A model generated the notes under the pieces. It worked only from the letters and a program-made list of their open reading frames with translations. It ran no database searches and was not told where the DNA came from. Source: a bacterium (GTDB lineage: Bacteria > RUG730 > JAAEPJ01). From it: a stretch of DNA of 24,247 bases. Made by a program: the position numbers and the translations under genes. The stretch's first letter is position 1. Every line of letters begins with the position of its first letter. Shown piece by piece: positions 1 to 7,895 of the stretch. Where the stretch lies: contig JAAEPJ010000411.1 of the NCBI GenBank assembly GCA_024222485.1, forward strand, positions 1 through 24,247, written 5' to 3'.

Positions 1-128
1 TCTGCTGTTCCCGCTGCTGCTAGGTAATTCAGTATTGCTGCTGTCAAGGTTGTTTTCCCATGATCTACATGTCCTATTGTCCCTATATTTAGATGCGATT
101 TAGATTTTACAAACATTTCTTTTGCCAT
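1..128 (-). CDS. tuf: Elongation factor Tu, N-terminal fragment
   Basis: Reading leftward from ATG at 126-128, the translation begins [10 protein letters not shown] and continues into the EF-Tu G1 motif [13 protein letters not shown]. About 42 codons are present; the rest lies outside the window. EF-Tu is the GTPase that brings aminoacyl-tRNA to the ribosomal A site, and the P-loop for GTP is visible here. The start is supported by AGGAG seven to eight bases upstream. A second tuf fragment (C-terminus) sits at the other end in the same orientation, so this is either one of two tuf copies or a contig edge in a repeated gene. Confidence 0.95.
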   Translation of the reverse strand, partial: MAKEMFVKSKSHLNIGTIGHVDHGKTTLTAAILNYLAAAGTA

Positions 129-198
129 TTTTATTTCTCCTATTTTATAAAGATTCCAGAACAATGGTCTTTACTCTTATCACTTATAAAATATCTGT

Positions 199-227
199 AT
201 TATAGCTTCTTTCATCAATAGACTTAA
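199..227 (-). promoter_or_regulatory. Candidate promoter for tuf
   Basis: In the 164-base gap between tsaD and tuf the minus strand holds a perfect TATAAT (199-204), with TTAAGT (222-227) 17 bases upstream. The -10 is consensus and the -35 is weak. It would give a leader of about 65 bases. The rest of the gap is AT-rich, and I see no tRNA gene in it. This is inference from motif and spacing only. Confidence 0.4.
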
Positions 228-292
228 GCTACTCTCAATAAAATATAGTTATTAGCATATAATTATATATTAAAAATTAAAAAAAATCTAAA

Positions 293-1300
293 TTATTTTA
301 TCAAGTCGATAGCTCTTGCACCAACCATTGCAGCATTATCCGTACAAAATGGTCGGGGAGGAAAATGGCAGGCAATCATTGAATCTTTTGCAAGTTTACA
401 AACAGCATCCCTTAACTGCGAATTTGCTGCTACGCCACCAGAAAGCATTATAGTTTGTATCCCAAATTCCTTAATCCCTTTCTTCATTTTTCTTAATAAA
501 ACCTCAACGACTACATCTTGAAAGGAAGCGGCCAAAATATGCTTATCCTCAAGAGTAAACTTTTTCTTTTTAAAAACTTGCAAAACAGCTGTTTTAAGCC
601 CACTAAAACTAAAGTCATAGGTATGAGACATAAATGGCTTAGGAAGAGTTACCCTTCCTGTTGTTTCAGCAGAAATTTTATCAATAACAGGGCCCCCAGG
701 ATATCCTAAATCAAGTAACTTCCCAACTTTGTCAAAAGCCTCACCAACGGCATCGTCACGCGTTCTTCCTAAAATATAAAAATCAGAATAAGAGTTCATG
801 AAGTAAAGATCCGTATGCCCCCCAGATACTAACAAAACAAGTGCCGGAAACCTTGGCTTAAATATCTCTGTATTCGGTTTGTATTTCATGAAGTTAGCCC
901 AAATATGTGCATCTAAATGATCAATTTCAATAAGCGGCTTTTTTAAGGCATACGACAAAGCCTTAGCCGTCATAACTCCAACTAAAAGAGAACCGGCAAG
1001 ACCAGGCTTTACCGTTACAGCAATCGCATCAATATCATCAAAGCTACAATCTGCTTTAACGAGTGCTTCGCTAATAATAAAATTAATATTTTCCAAATGA
1101 TGCCTTGATGCAAGCTCTGGCACAATTCCATTATACTCACGATGTACATCATATTGTGACTGCACAATATTAGCAATAATTGCTTTATTAGAGTCAATGA
1201 TTGCACAGGAAGTATCATCACAAGAAGTCTCAATTGCCAAAATTTTTTTGATATTATCCAACTGGGTAAAACTCCCTACTTTAAAACTCTTCTTTAACAC
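293..1300 (-). CDS. tsaD: tRNA N6-adenosine threonylcarbamoyltransferase TsaD
   Basis: TsaD (Kae1/Gcp/YgjD family) transfers the threonylcarbamoyl group to A37 of ANN-decoding tRNAs, working with TsaB and TsaE in bacteria. Family motifs seen, numbered from the GTG start: AIETSCDDT at 22-30, the metal-binding HLDAH at 128-132, SGGHT at 159-163, SGGV around 287-290, and CTDNAAM at 319-325 carrying the last metal ligand Asp321. The length of 335 residues is normal. The GTG at 1300 adds about 14 residues before the conserved MKKILAIE-like start; the in-frame TTG at 1261, with GGGAG about ten bases upstream, is a credible alternative. It follows the 1357-2217 gene by about 56 bases and precedes tuf. 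Confidence 0.95.
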   Translation of the reverse strand: MLKKSFKVGSFTQLDNIKKILAIETSCDDTSCAIIDSNKAIIANIVQSQYDVHREYNGIVPELASRHHLENINFIISEALVKADCSFDDIDAIAVTVKPGLAGSLLVGVMTAKALSYALKKPLIEIDHLDAHIWANFMKYKPNTEIFKPRFPALVLLVSGGHTDLYFMNSYSDFYILGRTRDDAVGEAFDKVGKLLDLGYPGGPVIDKISAETTGRVTLPKPFMSHTYDFSFSGLKTAVLQVFKKKKFTLEDKHILAASFQDVVVEVLLRKMKKGIKEFGIQTIMLSGGVAANSQLRDAVCKLAKDSMIACHFPPRPFCTDNAAMVGARAIDLIK

Positions 1301-1356
1301 TTCATCTCTTAAGATATTCTAACGGAATCCTTTCCTATTAAAGTATCAAATATTTG

Positions 1357-2217
1357 CTAAACTATCTCAAACTTTATTCGTTTTTTATTAAAAGAAACCA
1401 AACTCTGATCAACTGCAAGTGCTAAATTCTTAGACTTAATATGACCAATAATCAATATCCCTTTATTTTCCTCTGCATAGACCAAAGACTTATCCAAATT
1501 CTTCACAATCTCAAACATATCATCATTATCATCAAGTATAACTTTATTTTCAGTAAAGTTAATTATTTTTTTCCCAAGAGAATTAAGTTTTTTTTCTAAT
1601 GATAACCGATCTAAATTATCATCAATCTTAACAGGAAAAATTGCATGACAATTATTAAAAATAATAGGGTTAATATCCGCCAGAGAGTACTCCTCATCTA
1701 ATTTCTGTTTAAGGATAAAACTAAAATCTTTATTATTCTTTACAAGAATAGTATTCATCAACTTTAAATCCTCTGTAGCATTATTTTCTACGAGGATATT
1801 TAAAGGTATCTCCCAGCTTAAAAATTTATAAATATCTTCAGCAATAGCTCCTTTTGTATCTAAAAGCAGATACACTGAAGAAACGACCTTATCAAATGCC
1901 AAATTAATTTTCAACTGCACACCCAACCCAGCTTCAACAATAATTTGATTATTGATCCTGTATACTTTAAATTCAGATTTAAAAAATTTATGTAAATCAT
2001 AAAAAAATCCATCAAAAGACATATTTACAAACAGTGTAATTAAAACTTCATCTTCTGCTTGCCACTCCAATGCACGTTCGATCTCTTTTAAATTCATAAA
2101 TTTATCTATATTCTCTTTTAAAACTGCTCTTGTTCGTTTTTTATAATATGAAACATAAAAAACCGCACAAGAAATAAAAACAACTAAAAGAACTGAAATA
2201 AAAATTTTATTAAACAT
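1357..2217 (-). CDS. Membrane-anchored protein, possible degenerate divergent polysaccharide deacetylase
   Basis: 286 residues from ATG at 2217, chosen because GGAGGAGG lies just upstream; an in-frame extension to 2238 lacks this. One N-terminal membrane segment spans about residues 4-23, followed by a basic stretch (KKRTR), so the bulk probably lies outside the membrane with an uncleaved anchor. From about residue 113 the order of elements resembles the divergent polysaccharide deacetylase family (PF04748, YibQ-like): a hydrophobic strand ending in Asp (VYLLLD, Asp120), a LSWEIPLNILV strand, then KVILDDNDD near 225-233 and an IIGH motif (His259) near the end. The family's central NHxGS-like metal motif is not evident; FPVKI stands at about that point. 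Any enzymatic activity is therefore doubtful. It lies between tsaD and a DUF3800 gene, downstream of the cell-elongation genes. Certain as a gene; the family assignment is inference. Confidence 0.6.
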   Translation of the reverse strand: MFNKIFISVLLVVFISCAVFYVSYYKKRTRAVLKENIDKFMNLKEIERALEWQAEDEVLITLFVNMSFDGFFYDLHKFFKSEFKVYRINNQIIVEAGLGVQLKINLAFDKVVSSVYLLLDTKGAIAEDIYKFLSWEIPLNILVENNATEDLKLMNTILVKNNKDFSFILKQKLDEEYSLADINPIIFNNCHAIFPVKIDDNLDRLSLEKKLNSLGKKIINFTENKVILDDNDDMFEIVKNLDKSLVYAEENKGILIIGHIKSKNLALAVDQSLVSFNKKRIKFEIV

Positions 2218-2253
2218 ATCCTCCTCCAATAAATACACTCTTTCTCTTATATA

Positions 2254-2937
2254 TTAAAGCTTAAATACTCGTTCTGAAAACACAGGAAATTCACATAAGT
2301 ACAAATGGTGCCAATCAATAGTCTCAAAAACTTCTAAAGCACTTTTCGAATAATTATATTTAGACCAGATTGTATTACATACCAAATCTGCCAACTGAAT
2401 ATTGAAATTACTGCTTGATTCAAGGTAATCCGCATAAAAATACATATGATCTTTAACAAATAAATGATAGTTAAATTCAATATTAATATAATCTTCTAAT
2501 GAATTTTTAGAAGCGACTTTAATACTTCTATTATCTAGCAGCAAGCCGATCTTTAAAGTATGATTATTAATAATATTCTTTTGTGCTAATGAAAGCAATA
2601 AAATTTTTATTAGATAATTATAAAATAAATTAACTCGTGTAATCTTACGGTAAAGCTTTTCTTTATCCACAACAATAGCAAGAAACCTCATATTGGGGAG
2701 TTGCTTTTGAATTTCATTTAATAAAAAGATTTTATCATCTCGCTTCATGTGTGAAGCTTTAAGCTCTTTACCTAAAGAAAAATTCCGCATTCTTTTAAGG
2801 TGTAAGTTCGCTTTTTTATATTTTTTATATAAGAGTAAAAGCTTTTCTGTAATGACACCGCCAATGACAAAAAACCGATCTGGCGAGTTCTGATGCATAT
2901 TGCCTGACTCATCTAAAAAAATAGAAAGCTCTCTCAT
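2254..2937 (-). CDS. DUF3800 domain protein (putative RNase H-like nuclease)
   Basis: 227 residues, start ATG at 2937 with AGGA six bases upstream. The N-terminus reads IFLDESG (Asp9, Glu10), followed by FFVIGGV at about 22-28, which is the hallmark opening of DUF3800. Further acidic positions fit the family: Glu58 in GKELKASH, Asp135 in LLLDNRS and Asp184 in IQLADLV. DUF3800 proteins are predicted to have an RNase H-like fold; their role is mostly unknown and they often occur near mobile or defence genes. Here the neighbours are rodA (83 bases upstream) and the 1357-2217 gene (about 36 bases downstream), all in the same direction, with no transposase or integrase visible. No signal peptide is seen, so it is probably cytoplasmic. 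Confidence 0.8.
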   Translation of the reverse strand: MRELSIFLDESGNMHQNSPDRFFVIGGVITEKLLLLYKKYKKANLHLKRMRNFSLGKELKASHMKRDDKIFLLNEIQKQLPNMRFLAIVVDKEKLYRKITRVNLFYNYLIKILLLSLAQKNIINNHTLKIGLLLDNRSIKVASKNSLEDYINIEFNYHLFVKDHMYFYADYLESSSNFNIQLADLVCNTIWSKYNYSKSALEVFETIDWHHLYLCEFPVFSERVFKL

Positions 2938-3020
2938 AATTCATCCTCATACAGCATAAATATTTAAACTGTTATAAAAAAAATAATTCTAAAAAAATAT
3001 TTTCAATAATACTTTTATTT

Positions 3021-4340
3021 TTAATTAGCGTGCCTTTTTGAATAAATATTAAGCATAATACCAATTATTATAGAATTCATAACAAATGATGACCCCCCAT
3101 AACTTACAAATGGCAGTGGAACTCCAGTGACAGGCAAAAGCCCAAGAACAAAGCCTATATTAAGAATAACAAAAAATGCAAACATTATCAAAAATGCCGT
3201 GGATAGTGTGCTACCAAACCTATCCCGCGCAGTAAGAGCAATCTTAAACATCCTAAAACAAATCGCTAAAAACAATATAAGCACAATACCAGCAACTAAA
3301 AAACCACCCTCCTCAGCAATAACGGAAAAAATAAAATCTGTATGTCTCTCTGGCAGAAACCCCAGTTGGGATTGCGTTCCCTCTTGGATACCTTTACCAA
3401 AGGCGCCACCAGACCCAACAGCAATTTTTGATTGTATCACATTATAGCCAGCTCCAAGTTTATCTATCTCAGGATTTAAAAATACCATAATCCTATTGCG
3501 CTGATAATCTTTGAGAAAAGTATCGGTCAACTGACCTAATCCTAGCGCAACTAAGCCAACAAAAAAAATATAAATAAAAATGACTAAGTTTACTCTAGAA
3601 AATATTTTTTTAAAAGCAAAATAAATCAAACCCGCAGTTAACGAAAAACATAATAATAAAAACCAAAAATTAAGATACGGCAAACATTCTTGAAAATAAA
3701 GCATACACCAGGTTTTATAAAATGGAATAAATCCAGTCAAAAATATCAAAAAAAATGTAGCAAAAAGATATGTTTTACGCACCCCGATAACATACAAAAC
3801 CCCAAACAAAACAGGGAAAAAAGCAAGTACAGCACCAAAATCTGGTTGCATAAGTATCAAAACAAGGCTAGGAAACATCCATAATAATGCATAAAAAAAA
3901 TTTGTTAATGTCTGACGAAAACGATTATTTTTTTCTAAAAATACACAAAACATCATAATGGTTGCAAAACGCGCAAACTCAGCAGGCTGAAATGAAAATA
4001 TTCCAACACTAAGCCAACTCTTAGCCCCTCGCACTGAGACACCAAAAATCAAAACAAAAAGTAACAGACCAATTCCTAACCAATAAAGATATTTAGCAAA
4101 AAGAAAATAAGAAAGATAGTCAAGCTTAGAAAAAAGAAACATACAAAAAAAACCAAAAAAAACAGCAAATAGCTGCTTACTAAATAACATAGTAAAATTA
4201 GACATATTACGTGTTGCACTAAATAAATAAATTAAACCAATTCCACTGAGGACTATTAGCATTAAAATTAAATACCAATCCACCCCTTTAAAGGAGCCTA
4301 TTAATGTCCTATTTTTAGTAAAAAAACTCAGACAAACCAT
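3021..4340 (-). CDS. rodA: Peptidoglycan polymerase RodA (SEDS family)
   Basis: RodA is the SEDS glycosyltransferase that polymerises lipid II during lateral wall growth, paired with PBP2. The protein has about ten hydrophobic membrane segments. Conserved stretches include VRGAKSWLSVG with QPAEFAR (about 103-124), QPDFGAVL near 165-172, and the extracellular catalytic loop NPEIDKLGAGYNVIQSKIA with its essential-type Asp near 293, followed by GTQSQLGFLPERHTDFIF. A late PLPFVSYGGSS motif is also present. The start is uncertain: ATG at 4340 has AGGG 11 bases upstream, and GTG at 4349 would add three residues but lies too close to that site. It follows mrdA after about 30 bases, so the two are probably co-transcribed. 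Confidence 0.95.
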   Translation of the reverse strand: MVCLSFFTKNRTLIGSFKGVDWYLILMLIVLSGIGLIYLFSATRNMSNFTMLFSKQLFAVFFGFFCMFLFSKLDYLSYFLFAKYLYWLGIGLLLFVLIFGVSVRGAKSWLSVGIFSFQPAEFARFATIMMFCVFLEKNNRFRQTLTNFFYALLWMFPSLVLILMQPDFGAVLAFFPVLFGVLYVIGVRKTYLFATFFLIFLTGFIPFYKTWCMLYFQECLPYLNFWFLLLCFSLTAGLIYFAFKKIFSRVNLVIFIYIFFVGLVALGLGQLTDTFLKDYQRNRIMVFLNPEIDKLGAGYNVIQSKIAVGSGGAFGKGIQEGTQSQLGFLPERHTDFIFSVIAEEGGFLVAGIVLILFLAICFRMFKIALTARDRFGSTLSTAFLIMFAFFVILNIGFVLGLLPVTGVPLPFVSYGGSSFVMNSIIIGIMLNIYSKRHAN

Positions 4341-4372
4341 ACACTTCACATCCCTACACTAATATTTTTTTA

Positions 4373-6103
4373 TTATTGACACGCTTTAAAAACTTCTTGT
4401 GCAATTGGTGCAGCAATGCTGCCTCCACCGCCACCATTCTCAATTAAAATACAAACAATAAATTTAGGATCGTCAAACGGTGCAAAGCCAAGAAACCAAG
4501 CATGATCTTCTCCATGTGGATTTTCTGCTGTCCCAGTTTTACCACAAACATCAAATCCTGATACAGCTGCAGCCTGACCTGTCCCATCATTAACAGTCTC
4601 AAACATTGCCCTTAAAATAAAATCCTTAGTCTTTGTCGCAACTTTAAGTTTTGATTTTTTATGTTTTTTCTTATGCTTACCTTTTACGAGGAAGGGAGTT
4701 ATCGCCTTATTTTCATTTAATAAAATCAAAAGCATCCTTGCAACCTGAAGTGGTGTTGACAAAATAAATCCCTGACCGATACTGGCATTAACAGTATCAC
4801 CATTATACCAATTAACTCCAAACTTCTTTTTTTTCCAGGCTCTTGTCGGCAAAAATCCTCTTGCCTCATATGGCAAGTCAATCTCCGTTGCTACTCCATA
4901 ACCCAGCATTTCTGCATACTTAAAAATTTTATCCCAACCAATCTTTAAGGCCAAATTATAATAGTAAACATCACACGAATGCTTAAAAGCACCCAAAAAA
5001 TTCAAATAGCCATGTCCCTCTTTTTTCCAACATTTAGCATACCTCTTTTCTTGACCAAAAGACAAACCACCCCTACATTCAAATTCGTCTTCAACCTTAA
5101 CAACCTTCTCTTCTAATGCGGCAATTGTTGTTACTATTTTAAACGTTGAAGCCGGAGGGTAAGTTGCTTGTATTGCACGATTTAACATTGGGGAGTTTGG
5201 ATTATTAAAGTCATAAAGTTTCTCTACATTAATATTATATAAAAACTGATTAGAGTCATACCCAAAAGATGATACCATAACCAGAACATCCCCCTGCTTA
5301 GCATCAAGAACTATAATAGAACCTTTTTTATTTTTTAAAAGCGCACTAGCACGCCTCTCCAGCTTAAAATTAATCGTTGTAATAATATCAGAGCCATATC
5401 TAGCTTTTTTTTCATTTACAACGCGTAATTTATGTCCATAGGCATCCGTTTCAATCTCTCTAAAACCACCTTGACCTTTCAAAGTCATCTCATACTGTTT
5501 CTCGAGACCTATTTTTCCAATATAGTCACCCATTAGATATCCAGCTTTTTTCTTCCTTTTAATTTCTGACTTTGTAATCTCGCTTATATATCCAAAAAGG
5601 TGTGCGGCAATATCTGAGTGTCTATAATCTCGAATATGTTCTTTAACAATCTTAACACCTTTCAGATTGAGTAAGTTTTCCGAAAGATTCCACATTAACT
5701 CATCAGGAATATCTCGCGAAATTAAAATATCAGCCAAGTTTTGAGACTTACGAAGTTCAATCTCTTTTAAAAGATATTCTTCATCAATATCTAAATACTT
5801 ACTCAGCTTTCCAACTATCTTTTTGCTAAATCCATATCTCGATAAAACAACGGAATAGCCCATCCTATTTCCAACAAAAACCTTTCCTTCCCTACTTAGA
5901 ATACACCCTCGAGGTGCTTTGATAGGCTCGCTATAAATACGATTTTCTTCAGAAATTAATTTAAAATAGGAATGTTCAATAATCTGTAAATAAAAAAGAC
6001 GAAAAATTATCAGTATAAAAAATAAAAATAAAAAAATAAAAAGACAATATAGTCGACCTTTAAATGCCATCTCTTCATATCGATTAAATCTATTCTGCCA
6101 CAT
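4373..6103 (-). CDS. mrdA: Penicillin-binding protein 2 (elongasome transpeptidase)
   Basis: PBP2 cross-links the glycan strands made by RodA. One membrane anchor (about 16-40) is followed by the dimerisation or pedestal region, starting with KAPRGCILSREGK near 62-74, then the transpeptidase domain. Active-site motifs are intact: STFK at 319-322 (acylated Ser319), SCD at 376-378, and KTGTA at 522-526. The length of 576 residues is somewhat shorter than the E. coli protein. A lysine/histidine-rich stretch (about 474-487, GKHKKKHKKSKLK) lies ahead of the KTG motif. The start codon overlaps the end of mreD by 14 bases; its ribosome site (GGAT) is weak, which fits translational coupling. An ATG at 6070 is a less likely start. 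Confidence 0.95.
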   Translation of the reverse strand: MWQNRFNRYEEMAFKGRLYCLFIFLFLFFILIIFRLFYLQIIEHSYFKLISEENRIYSEPIKAPRGCILSREGKVFVGNRMGYSVVLSRYGFSKKIVGKLSKYLDIDEEYLLKEIELRKSQNLADILISRDIPDELMWNLSENLLNLKGVKIVKEHIRDYRHSDIAAHLFGYISEITKSEIKRKKKAGYLMGDYIGKIGLEKQYEMTLKGQGGFREIETDAYGHKLRVVNEKKARYGSDIITTINFKLERRASALLKNKKGSIIVLDAKQGDVLVMVSSFGYDSNQFLYNINVEKLYDFNNPNSPMLNRAIQATYPPASTFKIVTTIAALEEKVVKVEDEFECRGGLSFGQEKRYAKCWKKEGHGYLNFLGAFKHSCDVYYYNLALKIGWDKIFKYAEMLGYGVATEIDLPYEARGFLPTRAWKKKKFGVNWYNGDTVNASIGQGFILSTPLQVARMLLILLNENKAITPFLVKGKHKKKHKKSKLKVATKTKDFILRAMFETVNDGTGQAAAVSGFDVCGKTGTAENPHGEDHAWFLGFAPFDDPKFIVCILIENGGGGGSIAAPIAQEVFKACQ

Positions 6104-6578
6104 TTTGAATCCAATATTCTAACCTTAATAACACTCTAAAAATAAAAGGAGCAATCAGGCAGTTCATGAGAGATGTTAATAAATATTCAAATGAAAAAAA
6201 CACATCATAATTAAAAAGATAGTATAGCAAATATTTAGCAAAATAATAGACTGCTGAAAGACAAAAAATTGCAATAAAAATATTCAACATTTTTTCTTTG
6301 TAAATGCATTCTAAAATATCATTAATAAAAAAAGCAGTAATCAAAAATAAAAATGTATTGACTCCAAAAACACCAATCTCAAATACATCTTTCAAAATTC
6401 CCAGAAAAAAAACAATTAAAAGTTTCAAAGTTTTGTTTGAATAAATACCCACAAAAAGCACAATAATTAACCAAAAATCAGGTAAAAAAAGTTTGTTAAT
6501 ATTAAAAACATATATAAAACTAATATAAAAAAAGATAATTAATCCTAGTAAAAACACAAAACTCAAAATTTTTTTCAT
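6090..6578 (-). CDS. mreD: Rod shape-determining protein MreD
   Basis: A short, very hydrophobic protein of 162 residues with about five membrane segments, placed between mreC and mrdA as in most elongasome clusters. MreD is the least conserved member; it binds MreC and helps organise the elongation complex in the inner membrane. The visible pattern LPDFWLIIVLFVGIYSN followed by a GILKDVFEIGVFGVNTF stretch is typical: a Pro-Asp element after the first helix and a K-D element in the third. I chose ATG at 6578 (MKKILSF), with GGGA upstream; an in-frame start at 6602 would add eight hydrophilic residues. The 3' end overlaps mrdA by 14 bases. Confidence 0.88.
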   Translation of the reverse strand: MKKILSFVFLLGLIIFFYISFIYVFNINKLFLPDFWLIIVLFVGIYSNKTLKLLIVFFLGILKDVFEIGVFGVNTFLFLITAFFINDILECIYKEKMLNIFIAIFCLSAVYYFAKYLLYYLFNYDVFFSFEYLLTSLMNCLIAPFIFRVLLRLEYWIQNVAE

Positions 6579-6651
6579 TTTATATTTCCCATTAACAAGC
6601 AAAATATTTTATTGAGACTCACTCGCTCCTAAGGTCTAGTAATATAAGATT

Positions 6652-7500
6652 CTAACTCTCCAAAATAACTGAAACATACTCCAAATTAAAAATATCACTA
6701 GCTGGCTTTAAATAAACCTCAGAAAATTTCCCCTCTCCACTATCAACAATCCGTTCAACCTCTCCTAAAAATAAATCCTCAGGAAAAATACCTCCAAACC
6801 CTGTCGTAAAAACACTATCACCTTTTTTAACGCCTGTGACAGAATGCAAGTATCTCATTATTAAAGCCCTAGAATTTGCTCCCTGTACTACCCCACATTC
6901 ATTGGTGCTATTAATAACACCAATAACATTGGCATCTATATTAGTAATAAGCAACACTTTCGCATACTCACTGTAAACTTCAATAATTTGACCAACAACA
7001 ACTGGAATACCAGATTTATCAAAAACGACACTATCAAATCTTTCTACACCATCTTTATCCCCTTTATTAATAATTAGTGCAGCATACCAATCATCAATCG
7101 TCCGACCTATCACCTTGGCATGTAACATCTTCTGATTAGGCTTAGTTTCTAAATTTAAAGTAGATCTAAGGTTCTTATTTTCCTTACTCAGTGAGTCAAC
7201 TAGCAATAAATTTTTCTTATAGTCGATTAACTTTTCTCTTAAAACTTCATTCTCTTGATAAAGATATAACATTTTAAAGAGGATATCTGATCTTTTTTTA
7301 TTATTATTAAGCATTAAAGATAACCTTTCCTGCGAAGGCATCCAAAAAAAATTACAAATATCTTTAATAAAAAAAATTGTACGGCTTTTAGAAAACACCA
7401 TAAAAAAAATAGCGATTACAATAAGACAGATAAATAATTTTAAATTTTTAGTTTTTTTTGAAAATAAAGGATTATTGATTTGAATTTGTTTGTAATCCAA
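6652..7500 (-). CDS. mreC: Rod shape-determining protein MreC
   Basis: MreC is a bitopic inner-membrane protein whose periplasmic part activates PBP2/RodA. The 282-residue protein has a cytoplasmic N-tail, one membrane segment at about 20-38, a coiled-coil region with ENEVLREKL and SKENKNLRSTLNL (about 80-118), then the beta domain with VIGRTIDDWYAALIINKG and GVKKGDSVFTTGFGGIFPEDLFLGEV. The start is TTG at 7500, supported by AAGGG about nine bases upstream; no better ATG exists before the membrane segment. It is separated from mreB by a 395-base non-coding spacer, which is unusual, so it may be transcribed or controlled apart from mreB. Confidence 0.93.
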   Translation of the reverse strand: MDYKQIQINNPLFSKKTKNLKLFICLIVIAIFFMVFSKSRTIFFIKDICNFFWMPSQERLSLMLNNNKKRSDILFKMLYLYQENEVLREKLIDYKKNLLLVDSLSKENKNLRSTLNLETKPNQKMLHAKVIGRTIDDWYAALIINKGDKDGVERFDSVVFDKSGIPVVVGQIIEVYSEYAKVLLITNIDANVIGVINSTNECGVVQGANSRALIMRYLHSVTGVKKGDSVFTTGFGGIFPEDLFLGEVERIVDSGEGKFSEVYLKPASDIFNLEYVSVILES

Positions 7501-7895
7501 TAGAGTATTCCCTTAAGGTTTTAAAGAATTAAGATTCGACACATCACTTATTACAAATTTCTTGTAAAGTACTTGCTTAAGTACACCTTTAAATAGCTCT
7601 CAGGATATCCTTGAGTTAAAACATTACAATGGGTGATTTTTTACTTAAAAACATTGAAACTATTATAATAAGGTACAAGGTTATACATTAGAGAGACAAC
7701 CTTAGCTCCCCAGTAAAAATATTAAAGTTTTTGTGTTTTTAAGATATGAATTTTTATATTTGAAAGCACTTTTAAGAATTAAAAATGGTTGATCCTAGAA
7801 TCTATCAATCCTCATAAAACAAATAAAAGATAATAACTTCAATAGCAGAAAAAATCATAAAATCATAAAAAAAATGCTAGCTTATTCTGAAATGA
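7501..7895. other. Long non-coding spacer between mreB and mreC
   Basis: 395 bases without a plausible gene on either strand; the longest minus-strand reading frame I followed from an ATG is about 17 codons. It contains a perfect 6-bp stem with a 4-base loop (7569-7584, GTACTT/AAGTAC), a second hairpin (7599-7615, CTCA/TGAG around a GGATATCC palindrome), an AAGGTT/AACCTT inverted repeat across about 7677-7703, and a consensus TATAAT on the minus strand at 7662-7667 without a good -35. It could be a leader that controls mreC. I see no tRNA, T-box or known riboswitch core. Confidence 0.5.
7569..7584 (-). repeat. Hairpin in the mreB-mreC spacer
   Basis: Perfect inverted repeat GTACTT-(4 bases)-AAGTAC, about 70 bases before the mreC start. 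There is no T-run directly after it on the minus strand, so it is not a standard terminator. A second hairpin lies 14 bases further upstream in the mreC leader, at 7599-7615. Confidence 0.45.

Noticed and set aside
257-268. Perfect 12-base palindrome ATATAATTATAT near the tuf promoter
   Set aside because: It consists only of A and T in a very AT-rich gap, so it is expected by chance, and no T-run follows it.
129-292. tRNA genes between tsaD and tuf
   Set aside because: tRNAs are common before tufB-type genes, but no cloverleaf, TTCRA-type T-arm or CCA end is visible on either strand; the gap is AT-rich.
7501-7895. T-box or known riboswitch upstream of mreC
   Set aside because: The AGGGTGG-type T-box core and other riboswitch signatures I know are absent.
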